DNA from: Lunularia cruciata
Lineage: Eukaryota; Streptophyta; Marchantiopsida; Lunulariales; Lunulariaceae
NCBI GenBank assembly: GCA_948567375.1
Contig: OX419760.1
Location: 39,556,001 to 39,620,000, forward strand
Direction of reading: 5' to 3'
Length of the DNA: 64,000 bases
The notes under the pieces were generated by a model. That model worked only from the letters and a program-made list of their open reading frames with translations. It had not been told where the DNA came from and ran no database searches. The translations under genes and the position numbers were made by a program. How positions within the stretch are numbered: the stretch's first letter is position 1; each line of letters starts with the position of its first letter. Below, one piece after another: positions 22,253 through 32,895 of the stretch.

Positions 22253-23354
22253 TAAAGGAGTTTCATGAAGGTTTAGTGTGTGGAGTACACTTTGCAGGAA
22301 GCTTTCAAGATTCTAGATGCAGGTTACCATTGGAGAGGGATTTTCAAGGATTGTCTTGAGTATTGCAAAACTTATCATTTTTGTCAAGCTTTTGCTAGAA
22401 AGTCTACATCCACTCCACCATTTAGATCAATTCCATTGCTAAGACCTTTTGAGAAGTGGGGAATTGATTTTGTAGATCCTCTTAATAGAACTCCAAGGAA
22501 CAATCGGTATATTGTGGTAGTTACTGATTATCAAAGCAAGTGGGTTGAGGCTAGACCATTGAGGGACAAGAATGAAGATGGAGTTGGTAGATTTCTTTAT
22601 GAATGCATTATCAATAGGTTTGGATGCCCTTTGGAGTTGGTTTTTGATAGAGGAGGAGAGTTTACAGGAAGCATTACTACATCCATGCTATGACATTTCT
22701 CTATCACACATAGAGTAACTACATCCTATAAGCCAAATTCCAATGGCTTGCCAGAGAGAACCAATCAGACCTTGTGCATGATGTTGGCCAAAGATGCAGA
22801 AATGGAGAGGGCTAAACATTAGTCAGACAAGAGGATTCATGCATGTTTGTGGGAGTATAGGACAACCATGAAGACTTCCACCGGGTATCCTCTATTTCAA
22901 TTGATATATGGTATTAAGTCTACCTTACCTATTCACTTTGATCTTCCTACCTTCCAAAGCATTCATAGGAGATTGAAGAAAGCACAAGGAGGTGATGCAA
23001 AGAAGTCAAGGAAGGAACAACTCATGGAGTTGGAAGAGGCAAGAGTAGTTGTTGTGGTTTGAGTGGAGCAAGCCCAAAGGAAACAAAAGGAGAGCTATAA
23101 CAAGAGGGAAAGCAAGAAGAAGGTGGAGCCTTTCAAAGAAGGTGATTGTTTGATTCTATTTGATTCAAGAGAGTGCAAAAGAAGTTTTTGCCTAAGTAAT
23201 TTGGACCTTTCATAGTGGAGAAAGTGTGGAGCAATTACACCTATGATCTAAAGGAGTTGGGAGGAAGACACTTTGATAGGATTAACCATGATAAGTTAAA
23301 GATATATCATAGATGGTAGAGAGACCTTCACTTTGATGACAAAGTGAAAACTTA
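22253..23354 (+). pseudogene. pol: B1 integrase
   Basis: After the A2 insertion, integrase resumes with EGLVCGVHFAG-type sequence, then the zinc region CLEYCKTYHFCQ near 22350. The catalytic core has WGIDFVDP (first Asp), a strand with VVTDYQSKWVEARPL, VFDRGGEFTG (second Asp) at about 22645-22670, a stop at 22691, then NGLPERTNQTL with the catalytic Glu. It ends with the basic tail QGGDAKKSRKEQ and GPFIVEKVW-like sequence around 23205. DDE residues are all present. Two or three stops inactivate it. Integrase inserts the cDNA into the genome. There is no chromodomain. Confidence 0.88.
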
Positions 23355-23367
23355 GTCCGGGGGTAAA
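23355..23367 (+). other. Polypurine tract of B1
   Basis: GTCCGGGGGTAAA directly precedes the LTR start TGTAACACCC at 23368. The mirrored copy is at 9210-9223 in B2. Confidence 0.75.
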
Positions 23368-23880
23368 TGTAACACCCATTTGTGCATGTGTGTGGTATTG
23401 TAATATTTAGCTTGGTATTACAAGTACTTGAGAGATATTATTTATATAGAGATAAAGGATGGTTCTATATTAGTCATGATTAGCTAAAGTTAGTCATAGC
23501 TAAGATAGAGGGGACCTTACTTTAGAAGAAGTGGAAAAGATAAGCACCACTATTTTGGATTCTAGTGTGTTGACTTGGTACTATTCCTAGGTGTATTGGT
23601 ATTATTCCTACCATAATAACTTGAGTTACTATGGTAATTAGTAACTTTGGTTTGTAACTATTTTACAAGTATATAAACAAGGAGTGAGGAGGTACTCATC
23701 ATCCATTCATTTGCAACTATCTCTCTCTCATTGAGTTCTCTAGTGAGCAATGTCTTGAGTCTTGGAATGTTAGCCTTGGAAGAGTATGATGGAGTTGGGG
23801 TTCCTTGCTTTCTTAGTCCATGGTGTGCTACTAAAATAGCCATTAGAGGTTCATCCTGAGTGAGAGACAGGCCGGCTCAT
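23368..23880 (+). repeat. B1 3' LTR
   Basis: It begins TGTAACACCC and ends GGCCGGCTCAT, 513 bp. It lacks about 170 bp found in the 5' LTR, in the region after 23600. A TATA box lies at 23670-23677. B2 integrase sequence resumes at 23881 with TGATCAAAG. Confidence 0.9.
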
Positions 23881-24600
23881 TGATCAAAGTGGAGAGGTAA
23901 GGTAGACTCAATACCATCTACCAATTGAACTAGAGAATATCCAATGGAAGTCTTCATGGCTGTCCAATACTCCCACAAAATTGCATGAATCCTCTTGTCC
24001 CAGTGATATTCAGCCCACTCTATTTATGCATCTTTGGCCAAAATCATGCACAAGGTCTGATTGGTTCTCTTTGCCAAGCCACTAGAATTTGGCTTATAGG
24101 ATGTAGCTACTTTATATGTGATAGAGAATAGTTGTAGCATGGCTGTAGTAATGCTTCTTGTAAACTCTCCTCCTCTATCAGAAACTAACTCCAAAGGGCA
24201 TCCAAACCTAGTGATAATGTGTTCATAAAGAAATCTCCCAGCTTCATCTTCATTCTTGTCCCTCAATGGTCTAGCCTCACTAAACCCACTTGGTAAGATA
24301 ATCAATAACTACAACAATGCACCGATTATTCCTTGGGGTCTATTGAGAGGACCCACAAAATCAATTCTCCACTTCTCAAAAGATCCTAGCAATGGAATTG
24401 ATCTAAGAGGTGGAGTGGAAGTTGACTCTCTAAGAAAAGCTTGAAAAACATGACAAGTTTTTCAATTCTCAAGACAATCCTTGAAAATCCATCTCTAATG
24501 ATAACTTGCATCTAGAATCTTGAAAGAAGTCACCTTTCTTGCAAAGTGTCCTCCAAACACTAAACCTTCATGAAACTCCTTTATGAGTAGGATAGACTCT
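23881..24600 (-). pseudogene. pol: B2 integrase, main part
   Basis: On the minus strand the core has SEARPLRDKNEDEAGRFLYE, VSDRGGEFTRS (second Asp) and GLAKRTNQTLCM, where the catalytic Glu of ERTNQTL has become Lys. The first-Asp region lies near 24360. The zinc region follows near 24470-24490. The missing C-terminus is at 9224-9647, beyond B1. Stops occur around 24305. Confidence 0.85.
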
Positions 24601-25180
24601 TCCTTACCCATTGCTCTTCAAAGTAGACCATCTTCTCCTTGGTGAAAAAGAATATCCTCCACCATTGTGTAAGGTCTAGATCTTGCTGCAATTGCCTTCT
24701 TCTCCCTATCATGCATCCCTTTTGGATAGTTACCTCTTGTCACAAATACACAATCTCCTTGTACTCCACTAGAACCTTTTGAGTGACTGAGATTGCCATG
24801 AGCTCCTCATCCAAGAAAGAATCATCCACTGGCTTATCTCCATCATGATCATAGGCCCTAGATAACAAATCTGCATTTGCATGTTTCTTCCATGGCCTAT
24901 CCTCAATAGTGTAGTCATACTCAAGCAAGAGTATCATCCACCTTGCTACTCTCCCTTCAACATTAGGCTTGTCTAAGATGTACTTCAAAGCCTTGTGATT
25001 TGTGACAATGGTGGCTTTCCCTCCAATCAAGTAGTGTCTAAACTTCTTGAGACCAAAGATCATTACCAACCCTGCTCTCTCCATGACAGAGTAGTTCTTT
25101 TTTGTTGAAACCATTTGCCTACTAGCATAAGGTATTGGATGATCATTCCCATCTTGGTCTAATTGACTAAGAGTTCATCC
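24601..25180 (-). pseudogene. pol: B2 RNase H
   Basis: The 124-codon minus frame 25114-24740 reads NYSVMERAGLVMIFGLKKF (catalytic Glu), then YLIGGKATIVTNHKALKYI. The usual catalytic TDH is TNH here, so one key Asp is lost. ANLLSRA-like DLLSRAYD marks the end. It is closely parallel to B1 15832-16338. Confidence 0.85.
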
Positions 25181-26428
25181 TATAGCTATATTAGAAGCAT
25201 TAATGTAGAGATTGAAAGGCTTACTCTAATCAAGTTTAGCAAGAATTGGAGTTACAACAAGGGATTGCTTGAGCTCCTCAAAAGCTTTGAGAGCCTCCTT
25301 GTCTTCCAAAATCACCATGTAATCTACATCCTTCTTCATGAAGATGGTCAATGCATAAGCCTTGTTGGAAAATGAGAAGATGAACCTCCTATAATATTGA
25401 ACCATCCCCAAGAATTGGCATAAATTTATCAAGCTTGGAGGGAATAGAAGGTTTGAGATTTTCCTCACCTTCTCAAGGTCAACTACTATTCATCCTTGGA
25501 GATGATGTGCCCCACAAGTATACCTTCTTCATATCCCAAAATACACTTCTTTGGGTTGAGTGATGCATTTGCTTCATCCAAGCATTGCAACCTTGATTAG
25601 GTGCTCAAAGTGCTCCTCCTTTGCTCCCATAGACACAAAAGTCATCAATGAAATCTCTCACAAATTTCCCAATGAAAGGTTCAAACACCTTGTTCATAAA
25701 CTGTTGGAATGTGGTTGGAGCATTGCAAAGCCCAAAACGCATGACCTTGAAAGCATAATTTCCCCAAGGTGTGGTGAATGTGGTGAGTTGTTAATGCTTT
25801 GGTGCAATCTTGATTTGGTTATACAAACTATAATCATCTCCAAAATTGTGCTCTCATGACCTGTAATCTCTTCCAAGATCTCATCAATGAATGGTAAAGG
25901 GTAGTAGTCTTTCTTGATAACATCATTTAGCTTCTTGTAATCCACACATACCCAAAGCTTGCCAATCTTTTTCTTCACAATGACAATTGGAGGCACCCAT
26001 TCTGAATTCTCCACCTCAAAGATAAATCCAGCTTCCTTGAGCTTATCAATCTCCTCTTTCACAACCAAAGCTATTGGGGAGCTAATGCAACATTGCTTTT
26101 GGCGGACTGGTCTTGTATGTGACTCCACCTCTATCTTGTGCTCCTCCAAGGTGACTTCCTTAAGATCCTTGTAACTAACAGCAAACACGTGAATGAACTT
26201 GCAGAAAATCTCCTCAAATCTCACCTTCTCCTCCTTGGTAACATTTGGACCATACTTGAGGGTAGATAACCTCCTCTCTATCTCCTCAAGTGTCAATGGT
26301 GATTTATCTAGATCCTTCAAGATCTCTAGCTTAGGTGCAAAATCCATAGCACAAAGGATACACATTTGAATCAAATTCAGATTCATCCTCCTCCATGGGA
26401 ATCTCCTCTTCCATGCTTGTGTCCACAC
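25181..26428 (-). pseudogene. pol: B2 reverse transcriptase
   Basis: Read leftward from 26428, the frame holds the acidic spacer, SHTRPVRQKQCCIS, KEEIDKLKEAGFIFEVENSE, WVPPIVIVKKKIGKLWVCVD and YYPLPFIDEILEEITGHEST. A frameshift then breaks the palm region near 25860-25790. The FIDDFCV catalytic site is readable near 25640, and the connection and RNase H start at 25226-25468. The first half is open for 244 codons, better than the corresponding part of B1, which has a stop at KEEID. Confidence 0.88.
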
Positions 26429-26846
26429 CTAAAGCTCCTTCTCCAAAATCTGATTTGTAATAATAAGAAGATGGTGTATTTGAATGTGAAGTATTGGTGG
26501 TATTAGTCACAAGAGCTGTGACTCTATGGTTTGATGGCCCAATCCTCAAATACCCTTTGTGCCATTGATCACTTGTGTGTGTTGCTCTCAACCATGGCCT
26601 CCCAAGAATTAAGTCATAGCTTGAATCCTTCAAGACTTGGAAAGTCATGAGATTTTGAACTCCCATAATTGAAACTACAACCTTATCCATCACCCCTATT
26701 GGTCAAACTTGTTGCTTGTCTATCATGCTCACCACAAATGTTGAAGGTTTAGAGTATACCATACTCAACTTCTTCATCAACCTTTTGGACATGGCATTCA
26801 CTGTTGATACTCCATCAACCAATGCATCCTTGATGTTTTGACCATT
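26429..26846 (-). pseudogene. pol: B2 protease, C-terminal part
   Basis: The minus frames contain DSSYDLILGRPWLRATHTS (26570-26630), MMDKVVVSIMGVQNL and NGQNIKDALVDGVSTVNAMS at about 26800-26860. The solo family-A LTR inserted inside the codons for NGQN, and the first residues of the domain resume at 30601 (SKIDVSVNG). The original target is rebuilt exactly when one CCATT is removed. Confidence 0.85.
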
Positions 26847-27607
26847 TGTGACAACCCGACAAATATCACTTTTGTGGTATTCGGGTAAGTAAAGTTTGTT
26901 CCCGCAGAGATACGAGTCAGAATTGGTCAAATACAAAGCAAAGTAACAACTTTAGTTCTTCTTGGTTGCGTCTTTAATCTCTTAGGTAGAAACCACACCC
27001 AGAAGACAGTAATAAGCATTGATTCACAATCTCATCACAAATTAACACTCCATAATCACAACTCCATCAAATCTTCCAAAAAATCTTGATTGTGATGATT
27101 CAAGCTCTCCCCAAAAAGGACACTTCACTACAAAACAACTTTGCCTCAAAATTTTGTTCCACCCTTCCACTGAAGGCACAACTTCCTCAATCCAAATTGC
27201 TTCACATCAACTTTGCACTGCACTCACAAATGCAAAATACTACCAACACTACAATTCCTCTCAGATCTATCAAGGCATTGCTTCGATTGCACTTCACTCA
27301 AGATCAAACACACCAAATAAAGATCAAGGTTGCGGAATCCAACATCCAACAAGCACTCTGACTTGCACTTCAAAATTCTCCACACACTCACAAACACAAT
27401 CACAATCACAACTTACTCGGAATCAAGCCCAAGCAACGAGCACTGCTTCACAGCACTTCGCTTTATTTATTCTCAGAATAAGAAGCACTAAACAACATTT
27501 GACTGTGAGTGCTTCCCTTAAATACTAAAGCAAATGGCAGTTCTAACAAAAATACCGTTCTACATCAACTCTTCTAACTTGTAGATCTGAAATGACAATG
27601 CACCTCT

Positions 27608-29482
27608 TCACATATGCCTCTTCAAATCTCGATCTAAACCCGAACCCGAAGTAACCTCACTTACGACTGTCCTATCCTTGGGTCTCATAACTCCTACATC
27701 CTCTACCAATTCAACTAATTCTCCACTCTGATCTACAATTGAGGTCTTGGGTAATCTTTCTACTACTTTATCTTCCAACCTACTCTTCTCTAAAGTGTCA
27801 AATGTCAAATCTGAAGACACCTGCACTCCTACTTCTGCAACTTTGCATCTTTGTACTTCTTCTACCTCACTACAAAGTTTAGCTAACTCTGTCCTTATAA
27901 GGTCTAGTCTGAGACACACATTGTCCCCTACCTCTAACATCTTCCTATCTACACAATCTCGCAGCCGAATTAATAGATTATTCAACTCGGTGTCCTTTGC
28001 CTTCCTCTTACGTGTTTCCTGCACTAGCTGCTTTAACTCATGCAACCTTGCTTCTTTGAGTTTACACTCCACTTTTGTACTCAGCATGGCCTTAATTTCA
28101 TTAATGACACCTTCTACTTCACTAGTTTCTTCCATCACCGTACACTTCTCCTTCTTCCTCTCTTCTTCCAATTCACTACGATACATCTGAAGCTCATATT
28201 CAAATTCAACTTTCAATGCTTCCTTCTCCTTCCAATGTACAAAGAGTTGTTCCTCTGCCTCGTGCATCAACCCTCTCAAATGATCTTCTTCTCTACTACG
28301 CTCCGTCAACTCTCGTTGCCAGGCCTGATCTTTCTCCGCTGCCCTCTTCTTAAGGCTCTCCAACTCTTGCTCCATCACCGCAGCAATTACCTTGGAGTGT
28401 ATCAACTCGACACGCACCGCTACGAGTTCTCCCTTCAATCCCGCAGTTATCTCCTTCACTTCCTCACGATTCTTGACTAGCTCTTCCCGTGTCACCTCAA
28501 AGTGCTTACTATGAAGAACCTCCTCAACCCAAAGTTCTTCGACCTCCATCTCCACTCTTGTCAGCTTACTTTGTAACAACAAAATTTTGGCACTCCAGGC
28601 TTTTACCACCGCTAATTCATTGGGTACGTCAAGCTTGGCACTTATCATCTCCAACTTCTTCTGCTGCAACATTGCCAACAATGGGCATACTACTCTGGAC
28701 AAATAGTCCACACCTTCGCACCTTGCACCCTCGGCTTGGACTTTGGGTTCCGACTCTTCTATACTTGGTACCTTGCTCCAAAGTCGAGATCTTTGCACCT
28801 TCAAAGTTTCCTCCTCATAACTTTCTCCCTCTTTCTGAGTAAGGTTACTGGGTCCCACTACCAATACACTCAGGACATTATCACGCGTGGCCGCTTGAGG
28901 TTGTGCTTCAACTTCTTCTCCTTTCTTCTTACTGCACCGTTCCAGCATGGAAACCTCGGGACTCGGCTTTTTGACCTCTTCCATCGGCTGTATCACTTGC
29001 TGAACTTCCGCCTTGCCTTTGTTGTCACAACCTGATTCTTTGCTTTGTAGCATAAACTCCTCTTCTTTGCCTAACACTCCTCCCTTTGATCCAGTTTCTC
29101 CTTCCGATTCTTCTTCTTCCTCCTGCACGACTTCCTTCGACTTCACTATCACAGCCATCGGGTTAAGCCTTGGAACTTTCTGAGGTTGTATAGTCGCAAC
29201 ACGACTCTCAGGCTTGGTCCTCTTCCTTGCCCTTGGAAGGTCAATTGATATGATATTTTCTCTCTCACTCTCTTTGTAGTACCTATCTCCCTCTTGCACT
29301 CTCTCCATATAATATTGCTCATCTGCATCGGCTTCCTTGCGCAAATCAAGATGAAAGTGCGACCTCATTTGACTTCGCTCTTCCGAAGTCAGTAAGCTCA
29401 ACCCAAAATAAAAGTGCACTATGCATGGCACAAAATAGTGTGGTTGCATATCCATTCTCCATCCTGAAATCATCTGCCCCAC
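27608..29482 (-). CDS. LTR-encoded coiled-coil protein of family A (A3), 624 codons
   Basis: This is the longest intact reading frame in the window. Residues 1-60 finish a conserved block (PHYFVPCIVHFYFGLSLL, ERSQMRSHFHLDLRKEAD). Residues 75-230 are charged and low in complexity, with RARKRTKPESR as a possible nuclear signal. Residues about 260-560 form a long coiled coil (for example VMEQELESLKKRAAEKDQAW, ELEEERKKEK). The acidic tail has VAEVGVQVSSDL and DTLEKS, the family hallmark. Upstream, a frameshift near 29485 separates it from the N-terminal part. No database domain comes to mind; the shape suggests a self-assembling, possibly structural protein. It lies wholly within a solo LTR. Confidence 0.65.
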   Translation of the reverse strand: MGQMISGWRMDMQPHYFVPCIVHFYFGLSLLTSEERSQMRSHFHLDLRKEADADEQYYMERVQEGDRYYKESERENIISIDLPRARKRTKPESRVATIQPQKVPRLNPMAVIVKSKEVVQEEEEESEGETGSKGGVLGKEEEFMLQSKESGCDNKGKAEVQQVIQPMEEVKKPSPEVSMLERCSKKKGEEVEAQPQAATRDNVLSVLVVGPSNLTQKEGESYEEETLKVQRSRLWSKVPSIEESEPKVQAEGARCEGVDYLSRVVCPLLAMLQQKKLEMISAKLDVPNELAVVKAWSAKILLLQSKLTRVEMEVEELWVEEVLHSKHFEVTREELVKNREEVKEITAGLKGELVAVRVELIHSKVIAAVMEQELESLKKRAAEKDQAWQRELTERSREEDHLRGLMHEAEEQLFVHWKEKEALKVEFEYELQMYRSELEEERKKEKCTVMEETSEVEGVINEIKAMLSTKVECKLKEARLHELKQLVQETRKRKAKDTELNNLLIRLRDCVDRKMLEVGDNVCLRLDLIRTELAKLCSEVEEVQRCKVAEVGVQVSSDLTFDTLEKSRLEDKVVERLPKTSIVDQSGELVELVEDVGVMRPKDRTVVSEVTSGSGLDRDLKRHM

Positions 29483-29549
29483 TCTCTAATGCAGGCACTT
29501 TGCCCCAATCTACTGCCTCTCCCGCAAAAATTTGGTGAAAGAACACCAC

Positions 29550-30047
29550 CTATTGCATAGTAACATAGGTGGTTTGCTCTGGCTTGAACATGGCCATCAT
29601 TGCGCTTACACTTCCTCTCCACTCAGGATCTCTATAGCTATCCACCTTATACCCATTCTTTATGCGGGGTTGATTGAACAACTTCCTAACTTTGGTAGTT
29701 TCTTTTGAAGCATCACACTTCCGATAGAAGGTGGTACCTCCTACCTCTCCGGCTTCCCTTCCCAACACTACTCTCCAATCCGCCTTTGTCCATCAAGCGG
29801 GATTCCCTGTCTTCCCCTCATGCTTTGGCCCATCCTTGCAATTGTTGGCTGCAATTTCTACCATGAAACCCGGAAAATTGACATTCCAATTCCAGGCCAG
29901 GAACGTGATACAAAGTCTCGTCAAGACTTTGATCCGCGCTATTACTTCTAATTGAAAAATTGCAAGCTCTCTCACTACACTCTGCTTGCTCACTTTTGGT
30001 GTTATCGTCTGCTTCCTCACTTTTCTCTTGTGGAAGATTGTCCCCAA
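29550..30047 (-). pseudogene. LTR-encoded ORF of family A, N-terminal part (A3)
   Basis: The two minus stretches 30047-29793 and 29768-29550 are in one register with a stop between. They carry RIKVLTRLCITFLAWNWNVN, FPGFMVEIAANNC, VLGREAG, and end MFKPEQTTYVTMQ followed by TAG. The TAG stands at the same codon as the TAA of A2 and the TAG of A5, and translation after it gives VVFFHQIFAGEAVDWGK, which is conserved in the other copies. The function is unknown. Confidence 0.55.
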
Positions 30048-30600
30048 AATCCTAACCCACTCCTCTTCCTACGGATTTGCAATTTGCATTACTTTGGGTC
30101 GACTCTGAAAAGGCACCGGGTAGTGACTGGACATGGCTCTTTCTTCTTGCGCACCTTGTAATTTTATAATCCTGCGCCAATCAGTCACTCTTCAATCACT
30201 ACTCCTCTCAAATTTCTGATTTAGTGAAGTTGTTGCCTATCACTATCAAGAAGTTCTTGATCCCAAGGTCATTACTTTCTTCCCCCGTACTGTCTTGATT
30301 ATGCCAACTCCAAAGAAGTTTGTTATAGGTTCTTTGGATCCGCTTGTGCTGTCCGATATGAAGTCTCTCTCTCTCCGTCTTTGTCATTGGCTTCTTCTTC
30401 TTCACGTCTTGACCTGAAGTTGACTTTGGGTTTCATGACAAGGCAAGTCCAAGTACTTTGCCTTATGACCCAAAGCCACATTACCTTGGGTTTCATCCCG
30501 AAGGCTCTTTTCTTTGCCTTCTTTGGTCATATAGGCGCAATCCGACTTTTCTACACTTCTTCTTCTCCATTTTAAAAAAACAAAAAATGTGGGTACCACA

Positions 30601-32160
30601 CCATTTACACTCACATCAATCTTGGAGGTATATTCACAAGCCTCCCATGGTGTTGGTTTGGCATCCACTACCCCCATTGATACTAGAGTTTTTACCTTCT
30701 TCTTCCTCTTGCTCCTTGTAGAACTCAAACCACCTCTAAACTCCTTTTTCAAGGTAGGGTTCAAAGTGATCAGTTGACCCATTGTGATGTTAGCCTTGTG
30801 ACTACCAACATCCTCCAACACATTATAGTTCCATTGTTGCTTTGAAATCAAGAAATCCTCCATCCCTAACTTCTTCCTTAGAGTCTTTGTTGTTGATGGT
30901 ATCAAGGTACAAGTACTCTAGGTGGACATATGAGTAAATCCTTGAGAAGAGTGAACATGCTCTACAAAACAAGCTCTTTTCTTCTTTTGTGCCAATTGTT
31001 CCAAATTGATACCCTTTGAGTTTAAGCACTCTTCCTTCTCATACTTGCTCTCTATCATATCTATAGATGTTATACCCTTACCTTTGTTTGTATTAGGAGC
31101 CACTTGGGTTTCACTACCTCCCTTGTTCCATCTATTGGTTCCCTCATAATCCCTTCCTCCATGGTAAGTGGAGTTTGGGTAATTCCTTTGGATATGGCCT
31201 CTTCCTCCACAACCAAAACAATTTCTATCATTGGTTGGCCTCCTCTATATGGATAGTTTCCATGACTCCTAGGCCCTCTCCCTACATTTTGATCCATCTC
31301 TCTCTTCTCCCATAGTTGCACCACATTGATCTTGAGATCTGCAAGTTGTTTTGTGATAGTTTGAAGTGCATCCTTTGGTGGAGGTGCAAGAATTGGAGCA
31401 ACTATTACTTGTGGTACTTGTGGCAACCCTTGCCACCAAAGTATCAAAAGTTCCACCATACTCGTAGCCTTGAGGAGGATGCACAACCTCCTTCACCACC
31501 AAATCACTCTCATCCCCTTCCAAACTCTCCTCCATACGAATTGCAATCTTGATAGCTTCAACCTTGGAAGAAGGTTTCTCATATCTCACCTTACTTTTAA
31601 TTTGTGGTCCCAACCCTCCCAAAAAATTCTTGGTGAGCATAGCTTCTATTCCAATCACATTAGTCTCTACATCATCCCCACCCTTCCTCCACACTATGCA
31701 AAATATGGACTCTAGCTTCTCCATTCTTTCTCCATAAACTCTCACTTTCTCTCTATCTCCTTGTTTGAGGAAGGTTACATCACTCATCAATCTCTCATAA
31801 CTCTCATCTGGAAGAAAGTTCTCAATGAGTGCTGAATTCAAACTCTCCAAAGACTCTTCTTGCCCATCTCTTATATCTCCCCTTTGGTATTTTGACTCAT
31901 GTCATGTAAAAGGTTGCATCCTCAAAGAAATCTGGTAATAATGAGGCCCACTCATTCTTCTTCCTCTCATTTGTTCTTATGCAAGCTCTCTTGAATTCTC
32001 TCAAAAAGGTCTCCATATCTTCTCCATCCTTGCCAAAGAAAACCAAAAGTTTCCTCATCTTAGCCCCTCACTATTTCTCTCTCATTTTTTTCTATTTTCT
32101 CACTCTATAACTAATAGAGTATGTACATGACTAACACCATTTGAGAGTTATCTACCCTAG
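30601..32160 (-). pseudogene. gag: B2 gag, linker and start of protease
   Basis: Read leftward, the gag core is at 31850-31269: ENFLPDESYERLMSDVTFLK, VWRKGGDDVETNVIGIEAML, YEKPSSKVEAIKIAIRMEES, VVHPPQGYEYGGTFDTL. Upstream, 31860-32060 gives further gag N-terminal sequence with stops. A zinc knuckle near 31220 reads CFGCGGRGHIQRN with the last Cys changed to Tyr. The linker at 30402-31100 carries KLGMEDFLISKQQWNYN, and the protease start (SKIDVSVNG) ends at 30601. It is more complete than B1 gag, but still shifted in places. Confidence 0.82.
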
Positions 32161-32895
32161 TGTAATGTCCCGAGGACAAGAGAAGAGAGAAAACACAGAT
32201 TGCACACTCAAACAATCGATGCTCCAAGGGAGCACCTTCTCTTTATTATATAGACAAAGAGGATCTCCGCCAAGGAAGCTCCACCATAGGATTAGGGACA
32301 CCGATAGGTGACATGTCAGCAAGCTCCACCCTTGGATTACTTACTTGGATGGGTGACATGTCTGGTCTAGGTCATATCTGGTTGGTCAAACAAGCTTTGA
32401 CCGGAGGGAATCTTTTAGGGAATCTTCCTATAGGAATCTCAGAATCACATAAGGTACCGTTGGAAAGCTCTCGATGAGAAAAAGGAGGGAGGAGGGAAGG
32501 CCAGCCTTTCCTCAGTTGGGGGGGCTAGCAACACATTTTCGAGGCCTAATTCATCCGTTTAGGCCTTCGAAATTGCCTTCAAAGATTTCAAGCATATTTT
32601 GGTTCCTACTCTATTAGTAGAAGTCCCCTTTTGGTGATACCTCTTTCTGATATGTTTAGTCTATCATGTGTAACATCCTTCCAGATGTTACCAAACCAAT
32701 TCTCACCTTTAAATCATATGTCTAGCTATTGGTTCTAAAGTTCTCAAGTCTATTTTGGTTTCTTCCCTATTAGTAGAAGTACTCTTTTGGTGATACTTCT
32801 ATCTTATCTATTTTGACCATCATGTATAACATCATTCTAGATGTTACCAAACCAAATTTCCCATCTAGATCATATGGCTAGCTCTTGGTATTACA
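32161..32895 (-). mobile_element. Solo LTR of family H (copy H2) in B2
   Basis: This 735-bp segment starts TGTAATGTCC and ends TTGGTATTACA, in reverse orientation to H1. CCTAG is duplicated perfectly at 32156-32160 and 32896-32900, and the flanks join to the B1-like sequence CCCTAGAGTGG/CTAGGGAACA. It carries the same internal twofold repeat and TATA region as the LTRs of F. Confidence 0.95.

Larger units (their letters stand above)
9648..23880 (+). mobile_element. B1: Ty3/gypsy element (Athila/Tat-like) inserted in the B2 integrase
   Basis: B1 has LTRs at 9648-10336 and 23368-23880, a PBS for tRNA-Asp at 10341-10358, an upstream zinc-knuckle ORF, gag, protease with LGRPWL, RT, RNase H, integrase with intact DDE residues and a PPT. 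The flanking repeats are AGATC and TGATC, one mismatch. Inside it sit a solo LTR of family H (13231-13975) and a family-A LTR (16364-22252). It is better kept than G1 or E0 but has stops and frameshifts in pol. Lineage assignment rests on the tRNA-Asp PBS, the LGRPWL protease and the absence of a chromodomain. Confidence 0.92.
26847..30600 (-). mobile_element. Solo LTR of family A (copy A3), 3.75 kb, in the B2 protease
   Basis: The plus strand reads TGTGACAACC at 26847 and ends TGTGGGTACCACA at 30600. CCATT is duplicated perfectly at 26842-26846 and 30601-30605, and the two flanks form an uninterrupted protease gene. This fixes the LTR length at 3754 bp and proves that the long ORF (27608-30047) is inside the LTR. 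It shares all parts with A2 and with the LTRs of the full element at 39835-56526. A TATA-like stretch on the minus strand near 27510-27520 (TATTTAAGGG) separates the ORF-bearing U3 from a 670-bp R/U5-like end. Confidence 0.95.

Noticed and set aside
28040-28842. Plus-strand open frames opposite the 624-codon ORF
   Set aside because: They are antisense to the conserved coiled-coil frame, and the other copies do not keep them open.
27608-29482. The 624-codon frame as a host gene for a coiled-coil protein
   Set aside because: It lies between perfect CCATT repeats inside an LTR and recurs in the other family-A LTRs of the window, so it belongs to the retroelement.
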